Below, in pieces: positions 1 to 8,300 of a DNA stretch of 8,748 nucleotides. Numbering within the stretch: position 1 is the stretch's first letter; every line of letters begins with the position of its first letter. Both the position numbers and the translations under genes were made by a program. Source of the stretch: Paludibacter sp. (GTDB lineage: Bacteria; Bacteroidota; Bacteroidia; Bacteroidales; Paludibacteraceae); contig JANJXE010000427.1 in assembly GCA_024709185.1 (NCBI GenBank), positions 1-8,748 of the forward strand, given 5' to 3'. Below the pieces are notes generated by a model that ran no database searches, had not been told where the DNA came from, and saw only the letters and a program-made list of their open reading frames with translations.

Positions 1-1515
1 GGAGTATTAGCTATTTCAACTCTCACCTCATTTGCTACAAAAAAGTCAGAACGTCCGAATATCATTTTTATAATGTCCGACGACGCTTCCAACCCGGCAA
101 TAAGTTGTTACAACGGACGATACGCTCGTGTTTTTCAAACCAGGAACATCGACCGTATTGCACATGAAGGAGTCCGATTCGATAATTGCTATGCGTTGAA
201 TTCAATAAGTGTTCCGAGCAGGGCAACAATTCTTACCGGCCAATATAGTCATAAAAACGGGGTTTATACACTTGATGATACTATGGACACATCCGCTGTG
301 ACAATACCCTCACTTTTAAAAAAAGAGGGTTATTCTACTGCATTGGTCGGCAAATGGCACCTGGTGACCGAGCCGCAGGGTTTCGATTACTATTTTGCAA
401 TGAAAGGTCAGGGTCGCTATTTTGATCCGCTTTTTAATATCAAGGGTCAACTTGATGGAACAACTTTCGAAAAATCAAAAGGAACTGAATTCAAAGGTCG
501 CCATATAACTTCACTCATTGGCGATAAATCGCTTGAATGGCTTGACAACAGAGATAAATCGAAACCATTTATGTTGATGTGTCAGTTTAAAGCTCCTCAT
601 CGTCCTTTCGAACCTGATCCCAAATTCAGAGACCTGTTTAAAAACATCAACCTACCTGAACCTGAAAGTTTGCTGGAGAGTTATGAAGGAAAAGGAGAAT
701 ATAACAACCGAATACACATGACTCTGGAAAAAATGGATAAAGTTGACCTTAAAACTGAAATTCCTGCTAATCTGAGTCGTGATGAACATCGCATGTGGGC
801 ATATCAGATCTATATGAAGGATTATTTGCGTTGTATGGCTGGTGTAGACGAAAATGTAGGTAGATTGCTCGACTATCTGGATAGAAACGGTTTAACGGAA
901 AACACCATTGTTATTTACACTTCAGATCAGGGATTCTTTCTGGGCGAACATGGCTGGTTCGATAAACGTATGATGTATGAAGAAAGTATCAATATGCCTT
1001 TCGTTATTCGTTATCCCAAATCACTTAAACCACGACAAGTCAACAAAGATATCATTACTAACGCTGATTTTGCTCCTACACTGCTTGACATGGCCGGTAT
1101 AAAAGTCCCATCCTTTATGCAGGGTAAGAGTTTTTTCCATAATGCCAGAGGAAAAACGCCTGTAAACTGGCGCAAGTCGTTTTATTATCGTTACTGGATG
1201 AATAATGAAATTTACCATAAAACAGTGGCGCATTTTGGTATTCGTACACACGATTACAAACTTATTTTTTATTATGGCCATCCTCTCGGCAAAACAGGTT
1301 CGTCTAATTATCCAACAGATTATATTCCGGAATGGGAATTTTTTGACCTTCGTAAAGATCCACTAGAAATGAAAAATGAATACCGCAACCCGCAATATTC
1401 AAAAGAAATTGCTATGCTAAAGAAGGAATTACTGAAACAAAAAAGAGCTTGTGGAGATATCGAAGATGAAAACATCCCGGCTATGCAGGAAATTATGAAA
1501 AAGTATTATTGGTAG
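1..1515 (+). CDS. Family S1 sulfatase, serine-type active site, 5' end outside window
   Basis: Predicted to hydrolyse sulfate esters on a carbohydrate, probably in the periplasm or at the cell surface. The frame is open to the window edge. Residues 1-24 before the ATG at 73 encode the end of a signal peptide (GVLAISTLTSFA) and then RPNIIFIMSDD, the usual sulfatase beta-strand with its two metal-binding aspartates. The ATG at 73 is therefore internal and probably only a few residues are missing. Counting from base 1: D27/D28 metal ligands; S-V-P-S-R at 70-74 (Ser70, codon 208-210, is the formylglycine precursor); GKWH with K118 and H120; KAPH with H200; SDQG with D309/Q310; K322. The end has the common DLRKDP element and stops at TAG 1513-1515, 504 residues in the window. 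The NSISxPSRATILTG context resembles S1_11-like GlcNAc-6-sulfatases, but the subfamily is uncertain. It converges on the 1578-3143 gene and looks AT-richer by eye. Sulfatase identity is secure; substrate is not. Confidence 0.93.
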   Translation, partial: GVLAISTLTSFATKKSERPNIIFIMSDDASNPAISCYNGRYARVFQTRNIDRIAHEGVRFDNCYALNSISVPSRATILTGQYSHKNGVYTLDDTMDTSAVTIPSLLKKEGYSTALVGKWHLVTEPQGFDYYFAMKGQGRYFDPLFNIKGQLDGTTFEKSKGTEFKGRHITSLIGDKSLEWLDNRDKSKPFMLMCQFKAPHRPFEPDPKFRDLFKNINLPEPESLLESYEGKGEYNNRIHMTLEKMDKVDLKTEIPANLSRDEHRMWAYQIYMKDYLRCMAGVDENVGRLLDYLDRNGLTENTIVIYTSDQGFFLGEHGWFDKRMMYEESINMPFVIRYPKSLKPRQVNKDIITNADFAPTLLDMAGIKVPSFMQGKSFFHNARGKTPVNWRKSFYYRYWMNNEIYHKTVAHFGIRTHDYKLIFYYGHPLGKTGSSNYPTDYIPEWEFFDLRKDPLEMKNEYRNPQYSKEIAMLKKELLKQKRACGDIEDENIPAMQEIMKKYYW

Positions 1516-1579
1516 CATAGGAAAGTGAATTTTTCTAGAGAATGAAATCATCAATTAAATGCTACTTTTATTATTATTT
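1512..1579 (+). terminator. Weak terminator candidate in the convergent gap
   Basis: GTAGCAT at 1512-1518, overlapping the sulfatase stop codon, is a perfect 7-base inverted match to ATGCTAC at 1559-1565. One further G-U pair is possible (1511/1566). A T-rich run follows at 1566-1579. The enclosed segment is about 40 bases, with only a weak inner hairpin near 1519-1536. Long loop and low GC make this a poor intrinsic terminator. It sits where the transcripts from both strands must end, which is the main reason to list it. Confidence 0.25.
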
Positions 1580-3143
1580 ACAATTTTATAAAACTGGTCG
1601 TCGTCGCTTCCACACCATCCTCAAACTTCAATACATATACTCCCTGCGCAATTCCGCATACTTCAATGCGGTTTTGCCCGGGTAGCAGGTTAGATTCCTG
1701 CACCAACCGGGCCTGCAAATCGTAAATACGGGCACGGGCAGGATTGGTAACATCTACAATCAATTCTTTATCAACAGGATTCGGGTAAATTTTCAGTGAA
1801 GTTTCTTTGATGACAGGAGCATTCGTCAGCGATGACTTGATTTGATAAATTTTGTTTCTGATTTCAGCCAAACTACCCACAACCAGAAAATACTCATATT
1901 CCATCACCGAATTTTTCATCAGCCTTTCCTGGCGAACCGGCGATATGTAGGAAGTGGATGCGCTGGTTGCTTCGCCGCCGACACTACCCGACATGCCAGC
2001 CAGGAATTTGGTGGCCGTGGGTGAATATACTCCGATTCCCCACAGGGTATCGTTCACAAAAGCCATCCATTTTTCGGTTACCGAATTATACCTTCCCCAG
2101 AAGCCGCTCGAAAGATTCACCACGGCCGGATTATCAACAGGCGCATTGGTCCAGGGCAACGAACCAAAATAGGAATAAAGGTTTTTGAGTGCTGAAATGG
2201 GATACACAGCCGGAATTTCCTGATCGCGCAGAATATTTTCACCATAGAGATTGTCGGTTCGACAACTGGTCAGTTTATTCTTTACCCGAATTACATTGCC
2301 ATCGATCGTTGTCCACTGCTCCATGGTGGCTTCTGCCGGTTTGTTATTCATGTCCCACAGCATGGGTGTACACTTGACATACAACGAGGTAGCCGTTTTT
2401 TCCGAAACGAGTATGGGTGCGCGATTGCGGGCGTAATCGCCGCCCTGTATCGGATTCCATGGCCAGGGCGACCACGAGGGCGATTGTCCTTGGGATTGCC
2501 TGTTCAAAGCATTACCCGCATAATACGATTGTTGAATGTAGCGCCCTTCGTCGTGGATATTCACAATATTGCGGGTGGTACCTGCTTTGGCAATGAACGA
2601 AATTGAACCACCACGGGTGAGGTCCTGTTTCAGGTGTAGAAATTCATTTTTCAACTCAAAATCTTCCTGCCGGAGCTCTACGGCAAATAAATCGAGGAAG
2701 ATGGTTCCCGCAGTCGCAGCATTGCCTGTATCAAAACGCAATTGTTTAATGATGCCACTCCACGAGCCAATATCGTTCAGACTAATCAGGTATTCTGAAA
2801 TCTCTGTATCGTTCTTTTTAGCTGTAAATGTAACCGATTTCGCTTGGTTCCAGGTTCCATCCGATTGTGTAATCCAGAAAATCTGAAAACCTGCATCGGA
2901 TGTCATATTGCGTATTTTAATTCGGATAAGTCCATACACTGATGCATCAATATTAAGGTTGTTTGGAGAATGCATGTAGGGGTCAGCTCCTATAATGGTG
3001 AGATTATATCCACCACCCGAAACGGTTCCGGTGAGTTTATTTGATAGCAGCCAGCCTTCAGCCGATGTATCAAAGCTCCAGTTGTACTGTGCTGAAGCAG
3101 CAAGAGTACTGCACAAACTAAGTATCAATATTGAATATCTCAT
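1578..3143 (-). CDS. Secreted protein of unrecognised family with N-terminal CBM-like module and T9SS sorting domain
   Basis: I do not recognise the enzyme family. The 521 residues start with a signal peptide (about 1-18, likely cut ASA|Q). Residues about 20-157 look like a beta-sandwich carbohydrate-binding-like module, opening with YNWSFDTSAEGW and ending in a strand like those of CBM4/9-type modules. Residues about 165-435 form a central domain with tryptophan- and proline-rich stretches (SPSWSPWPWNPIQGGDY near 221-237) and a GRYIQQSYY element at 200-208. That pattern suggests a galactose-mutarotase-like beta-supersandwich, which is inference only. Residues about 445-521 are a type A T9SS sorting domain (KIYPNP, RIYDLQ, GVYVLKF), so export across the outer membrane is expected. 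The ATG at 3141-3143 lies 10 bases after the GH3 stop, so it is probably the last gene of the operon and may be translationally coupled. A role in binding or cleaving the same polysaccharide is inferred from context alone. Confidence 0.9.
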   Translation of the reverse strand: MRYSILILSLCSTLAASAQYNWSFDTSAEGWLLSNKLTGTVSGGGYNLTIIGADPYMHSPNNLNIDASVYGLIRIKIRNMTSDAGFQIFWITQSDGTWNQAKSVTFTAKKNDTEISEYLISLNDIGSWSGIIKQLRFDTGNAATAGTIFLDLFAVELRQEDFELKNEFLHLKQDLTRGGSISFIAKAGTTRNIVNIHDEGRYIQQSYYAGNALNRQSQGQSPSWSPWPWNPIQGGDYARNRAPILVSEKTATSLYVKCTPMLWDMNNKPAEATMEQWTTIDGNVIRVKNKLTSCRTDNLYGENILRDQEIPAVYPISALKNLYSYFGSLPWTNAPVDNPAVVNLSSGFWGRYNSVTEKWMAFVNDTLWGIGVYSPTATKFLAGMSGSVGGEATSASTSYISPVRQERLMKNSVMEYEYFLVVGSLAEIRNKIYQIKSSLTNAPVIKETSLKIYPNPVDKELIVDVTNPARARIYDLQARLVQESNLLPGQNRIEVCGIAQGVYVLKFEDGVEATTTSFIKL

Positions 3144-3162
3144 ATCGTAAAACTTACCTTAA
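3144..3162 (-). promoter_or_regulatory. Purine-rich stretch before the 521-residue gene, possible ribosome-binding site
   Basis: On the minus strand the sequence AAGGTAAG (about 3152-3159) overlaps the last codon and stop of the GH3 gene, roughly 8-15 bases ahead of the ATG at 3143. It is the only Shine-Dalgarno-like element here. Bacteroidota depend little on such sites, so its role is uncertain. The placement fits coupled translation of the two genes. Confidence 0.3.
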
Positions 3163-5331
3163 CTCAACATCAATTTCTTTCCATTCAGTTGCACCAAGTT
3201 GTTTGCTTCTTTCTGAAGGAAGTGAGGTTCCAACCATCAACCTGTAAGTGCCTTTGAGCAACACTTTTTCTCCCTCCGTATTTACGTTCATGAGTGATGA
3301 GACTGGCAGTCGGAATTCAAAATTTCTAGAATGATTAGCTTTTAGCGTAATTCGTTGCACTGCTTTTAAATCGAATAAGGGTGTCGTAAATGAAGATTCA
3401 CCAGTATTGACATAACATTGAAGCACTTCGTCGGCCTTAAAATCGGATTGATTGGTAACCGGCACATGTAAAATAAGGGTATCCGAAGCCGAAAGCAAAG
3501 TTGAGTTGGAAGTCAGTTCACCAAGTACGAAACGGGCAAAGGTTAGTCCGAAACCAAAAGGATACTGAGGCTCCTGTTCCATGTATTTATAGGTCCGACC
3601 CTTCATAGCGTAGTCTTCGTAGGGAGGAAGCTGCTCTTCCGATTTCGGAAAAGTAATTGGTAATTTCCCACTGGGCGAAACATCACCGAATAACACATCG
3701 GCCAGGGCATCGCCACCAGCTTGTCCGGGATAAAACACAAACAACAGCGCATCAGCTATTTCCGATATTTCGGTAAGATTTACGGGACTACCTCCGGTAA
3801 CCACAATGATGAGTGGTTTAGTCACTTTTTCACGTAATTCGCGAAGGTAATGCATTTGTGTTTCGGGTATATTTAAATCACGACGGTCGCTTTTAAAATC
3901 GGATGCAATCGATTCCCCTTCTTCTCCTTCCGACAAGGTGCTTAATCCTACTATGGCGACTACAGCATCAGCCTGTGCTGCTTCGCTCATTGCCCAGTTG
4001 ATTTCATTTTTGTTCATCTGATCGTACATAAATCCACGTCGATATTCAAGCCGGGTACCCAGGCTTACTTTTCCTGTAATTCCTTCGAGGAAAGTGCGTG
4101 CATCATCGGTTTGTCCGTTGTAATTACCCAATAGCACATCCACATCGGCTGCATTGGGGCCCAAAACGTATAGCTGCTTTATTTTTTTACTCAGCGGCAA
4201 CACCTGTTTATTTTTGAGTAAAACGATGGATTTCTGTGCCGCTTCCCGAGCCAGTTCTTTGTGTTTCTTACTTCCCACCACCGATACAGGAATATTTTGG
4301 TAAGGATGGTTAGAATCGAACATGCCTAAGCGGAATAGCACATTCAGGTTATTACGGAGTGCACGGTTAATATCAGCTTCCTCCACCAACCTCTGTTCCA
4401 ATGCTTGCTTTAAGGCCGGGAATTCATCACCACAGTTTACATCGACACCGGCTTTTAATGCCTGCGCAGCCGATTCAACTACATTGGCGGTTACTTTATG
4501 ACCTGCATGAAAATCGGTAACAGCCCAACAATCCGATACTATCTGACCTTTAAATTGCCATTTCTCACGCAGCAATTCATTCAACAACAGATTGCTGGCA
4601 CAACAGGGCTCTCCGTACAGACGGTTGTAGCCACACATCACCGATGCAACACCCGCCTTTGTAAGCGCTTCAAATGCCGGCACATAGGTCTCATTCAAAT
4701 CCTTAGGTGAGGCATAGGCATCAAACGAATGCCTTTCGCTTTCCGGACCGCTATGTACTGCAAGGTGTTTGGCACAGGCAGCGGTGCGGTAATAAAACGG
4801 ATCACCTCCCTGTAAGCCTTTTACATAGGCAACCCCCATCATGGAAGTAAGGAAAGGATCTTCGCCAAAGGTCTCCATCCCTCTTCCCCACCGTGGATCT
4901 CTGAAAATATTGATATTAGGCGACCAAAGTGTCAGCCCGCTGTATTGGGTAATATTGCCGATGCGAACAGCCTCATCATGCTTGGCACGAGCTTCAAGCG
5001 ATACCGCCTCCCCAATTCGTTTTACAAGATCGGCGTCGAAAGTAGCTGCCATGGCAATGGGTTGCGGAAATACAGTCGCCCGTCCAAATCGTGCCACACC
5101 ATGCAGTCCCTCGTTCCACCAATTGTATGCAGGAATTCCCAGCCTCTCAATTGCAGGTGCATTGTATTTTAGCTGCCCGATCTTTTCATCGATCGTGAGT
5201 CGGCTGATAAGATCGCTGATGCGTTGTTCCACATTTAATTGCTGATTCCGGAAAGGATAAGACGAATTTTGCTGTGCTTTGACATTGAATGCCATTATCA
5301 GCAACACAAGATGAACAAAAAGTGTTTTCAC
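3154..5331 (-). CDS. Glycoside hydrolase family 3 beta-glycosidase (beta-xylosidase/beta-glucosidase-like), GTG start
   Basis: A 725-residue GH3 exo-enzyme expected to release terminal beta-linked sugars from oligosaccharides with retention. The signal peptide is about residues 1-19 (NVKA|Q), with no lipobox cysteine. The (beta/alpha)8 domain spans about 30-345: WWNEGLHGVAR at 71-81, FRDPRWGRGMETFGEDP at 143-159, CAKH with K188/H189, and the nucleophile Asp267 in VSDCWAV. The alpha/beta-sandwich domain (about 370-590) has a Glu-rich loop SEGEEGE (467-473) where the acid/base should lie, followed by a DRRDLNIP-type element. A fibronectin-III-like domain ends the protein (about 645-720); no PA14 insert is seen. 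The WNEGLHG and SDC motifs are usual in bacterial GH3 beta-xylosidase/glucosidase groups, and motifs alone do not fix specificity. The GTG at 5329-5331 is chosen because it begins the signal peptide, there is no in-frame ATG before the stop at 5380-5382, and the next ATG (codon 13) would destroy the signal. It follows the lyase gene by 56 bases. No T9SS tail, so probably periplasmic. Confidence 0.94.
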   Translation of the reverse strand: MKTLFVHLVLLIMAFNVKAQQNSSYPFRNQQLNVEQRISDLISRLTIDEKIGQLKYNAPAIERLGIPAYNWWNEGLHGVARFGRATVFPQPIAMAATFDADLVKRIGEAVSLEARAKHDEAVRIGNITQYSGLTLWSPNINIFRDPRWGRGMETFGEDPFLTSMMGVAYVKGLQGGDPFYYRTAACAKHLAVHSGPESERHSFDAYASPKDLNETYVPAFEALTKAGVASVMCGYNRLYGEPCCASNLLLNELLREKWQFKGQIVSDCWAVTDFHAGHKVTANVVESAAQALKAGVDVNCGDEFPALKQALEQRLVEEADINRALRNNLNVLFRLGMFDSNHPYQNIPVSVVGSKKHKELAREAAQKSIVLLKNKQVLPLSKKIKQLYVLGPNAADVDVLLGNYNGQTDDARTFLEGITGKVSLGTRLEYRRGFMYDQMNKNEINWAMSEAAQADAVVAIVGLSTLSEGEEGESIASDFKSDRRDLNIPETQMHYLRELREKVTKPLIIVVTGGSPVNLTEISEIADALLFVFYPGQAGGDALADVLFGDVSPSGKLPITFPKSEEQLPPYEDYAMKGRTYKYMEQEPQYPFGFGLTFARFVLGELTSNSTLLSASDTLILHVPVTNQSDFKADEVLQCYVNTGESSFTTPLFDLKAVQRITLKANHSRNFEFRLPVSSLMNVNTEGEKVLLKGTYRLMVGTSLPSERSKQLGATEWKEIDVELR

Positions 5332-5387
5332 GGGATTTTCAGTGGTTATTGATCTATTTAAAAAAACTTTAAAAAATGATTAAACCT
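5332..5387 (-). other. AT-rich gap between lyase and GH3 genes
   Basis: These 56 bases contain two T-runs when read on the minus strand (about 5358-5376) but no GC-containing stem before them, so I do not call a terminator. No match to the Bacteroidota promoter form (TTTG near -33, TAnnTTTG near -7) is evident. The simplest reading is an untranslated intraoperonic spacer; an internal promoter cannot be excluded. Confidence 0.5.
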
Positions 5388-8300
5388 TTATCGTATTATT
5401 AACCTGGTCGAATAATATTTTCCTTCCGAGCGAATTCCAACTATATATACACCTGGCATCAAATTGAATGTTGGTGTAAATACTTCACCCGAAAGAAGGT
5501 TCATAGTAGTATGAATACTCCTGCCACTTATATCATACAAATTGAAAATCAGGTTATTTTTAGCTTCCAGAACAAATGATGAAGGACCAAGGCTAAGTAC
5601 ATAGGGCTGCTCAGCTTCAGCTACATCAGTAGAAGTATATGCCTGGGATAAGGATGAAAACACAACATCATCGATAAAATAATTACGGGTACTATTGTGC
5701 GAGATTGTCATGTCGGGTACTATGGTTAACGATGTATACTTCCGGTCGGTTTCCGAACCTGCAAGGTCGAAAACAAAATCCACCCATTTAGCAGTGATTA
5801 AGGTATCAGCTGCATTAACAGGAGCAAATCTTCGAAGTGGTGTATTACTTTGATTACCAGAAAGTATGAGTTGTACTCCCCGGTTGATGGTACCCCGATA
5901 TAGTTTCACATGCAAAAAACGCGGTAGAGCATCCAGATCAAACAAGTCGGTACCTGCAAGTGAAACTCCTACCTGATTGGACGAAAATGCCAGGCGGGAA
6001 AGCTTCATGCATTTTGCCGAATTATTCACCGTGCTTTTTACAGGATTCGCCTGGTCGAGCTGCACAGAAGCTCCGGAAGCCGATCCCTGCCAGGGAAGGT
6101 AAGGAGTTTCAAAATCGTCTACTATCTCTCCCTGATCATTCAATCCACGAATTATCCCCACCACTTCGTCGGAGCTAAGCGATGGCTGACCATTTGCATT
6201 AACAGCTGTAACAGTAAAATGAAAGACCGATGCCGGATTCAGGTTATTAAGTAAAAGCAGCGTATCGGTCACCGTTTGAAGAAGTTGTTTCTCATTGTAA
6301 ACCAGGTAAGATGCTGTATTAGCAACAGGTTTCCATGACAAGCGAATTGAGCCGGCAGTTCGATGTGTGTATTTTAGCTGTTCAGGTTTTTGCTGAGCAA
6401 ACCATACATTTTCTGGTGCATTATCGATAACATTGGAAAGACGAATATCGTCGATATAACTAATGGTGTTATCGGGAGCACCCACTCCGGGAATCAGTAA
6501 AAATCCTTCAAAAACACGACCATCCATCGAAACCTGCTGATTGTCTGTCATCAAATCGAAAGTATATTCCTGCCATTGTCCGCTTTGTCCGGTTACAGTT
6601 GGAGTAAACTCAATAAATTCAGAACCACTGCTTAATCTCAACCGAACGGGCGAATTCTCCTGACGAAGCAGTTTGGCCTTGAAGTAGCGGTACTGTCCGG
6701 CACCGACTCCTACACTTATCTGCTTACGGGACAACTGAATACCAGCCTGTTCGGCAGATCCGATCAGGCGTGTTACTTTCAACACCAGGTCACTACCATT
6801 CAAAGCGTCCTTCTGAGGATTTGTGATATTGCCTTCGATGCGCACCGAACCCACCTGTGCGTAGGCATAACTAAATCCTTCCATTTGGTCAATCATCTCC
6901 TCCTTTTCTCCATCCTCTGCCGGAAATGCTTCTACCCGGATGGTCACATCTTTGGTATCCTTAAGGTTGATAGCCAGTTTTCTGTAACTACTGTTCGACG
7001 AATTAGTAGTCAGCGGGAAATTTCTACCTTCGAGATAGGTGGCCGAAAGCACCTGAAATTCACCTGTATCGGGTGAGCGAAGTACAAACTTCATCGACTT
7101 GCCGTTTTGAGTAAGTGTAGCTGTACGCTTATCAGCAGAAAGAGTTATATTGGCCCGGGTATGCATATTCCACCAAATATTTTTGTTGGATTTAGCTGCA
7201 ATATTATCGTTTATAGTAATCACACGACGTTCGCGATCAAGGCTGAAGCCACGGGTATAGCTATTCACATCCCGGTTGTAAATCATGTTCATATTGATAG
7301 CACCAGCACCCACTTTCTCCGAAGTATTTATAAAACCACGGTAAACTGCTTCCTGCGATGGATTTTGGTCGGCACGGTAATCGGGATTGAACACCACTGC
7401 ATTCTTGCCTTCAGCGCGCTTACGGTAAAAATGCCAGCTTTGCGAGGAGGAAGGAGCGAAATTCGACCCACTATACGTAGGAGTACAATCGTTGTTAGCT
7501 TTGTCACCAAAATCGAAATACCCGGTATTGGTATATGAGTCGCTTCCGAGATTTCCAAATGCCCAGTATTCGCCAAGCCCCTGAATATAAAAAGAACCTG
7601 CATCGAGGTGACCGTGATTGGCCCTGTTATCGCCTGCATGTACACCCAAATAGAGTGCATTGCGATCTTTCCAACGCTCCACAAACGAATAAAGATCGAT
7701 GCCCCTGATGTAATTATCGTGTCCAACGGTTAGTTCAGCACCCTGTTGGACCAATGCCGGATTGTAGTGGAATAAATCGAACCAGGGCATCCATCCACCA
7801 TTTTCCATAAACAAATCGTAGCTAAGTTTAGCCAGATTAGCATCCTGAAGATGTTTAGAAAACCACATAATAGAATTGGTACGGTTGGAACGAACTCCAT
7901 CATCGCCCACATTCAGGGTTGCCACAGGCCCGGACGTATAGACTGGGAAATAGCCCGTTTTACGAAGTCCGTTGGTGCCTGAATATCCATATGTAGTTCC
8001 CAGTGTACGTTGCATAATATCAAAAGCTGTTACGGTGTACATCAACCCATAACTCCAGTACATCAACCCTTCCTCACTTTGTCCGTCGGGTTCAAAGGCA
8101 TTGATATAATTGGGAAGAAAATTGATGGCACGGGATGCAACATCGCTCAACAGGGACTTATCGTGTTCAAACATAGTCAGACAGGCAGCAATCACCCCTC
8201 CGTTACAGATACCATTCCAGTTGTTGTTGGCTCCCATCCAGTACCAGCTTCGTGAAGCAGTGCCATTGTACTGAGCCTGAACGGGAATTATAACATACTT

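Noticed and set aside
73..75. ATG as sulfatase start codon
   Set aside because: It lies inside the conserved NIIFIMSDD strand, and the frame is open with a signal-peptide remnant to the window edge.
1021..1281. 86-codon minus-strand frame inside the sulfatase
   Set aside because: It is antisense to the conserved sulfatase C-terminal region, with no start signal or recognisable domain.
1842..2886. Several open + strand frames of 60-105 codons
   Set aside because: They lie antisense within the 521-residue gene, show no recognisable domain or compositional support, and are shadows of it.
4498..5245. Open + strand frames of 70-134 codons
   Set aside because: They are antisense to the conserved catalytic domain of the GH3 gene, whose motifs explain the sequence.
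5358..5376. T-runs between lyase and GH3 as an intrinsic terminator
   Set aside because: No GC-containing inverted repeat precedes the T-runs on the minus strand; the spacer is simply AT-rich.
7107..7912. Open frames of 60-143 codons on both strands
   Set aside because: They overlap the catalytic beta-sandwich and toroid of the lyase, where the lyase motifs are intact. The alternative translations have low-complexity composition and no motif.
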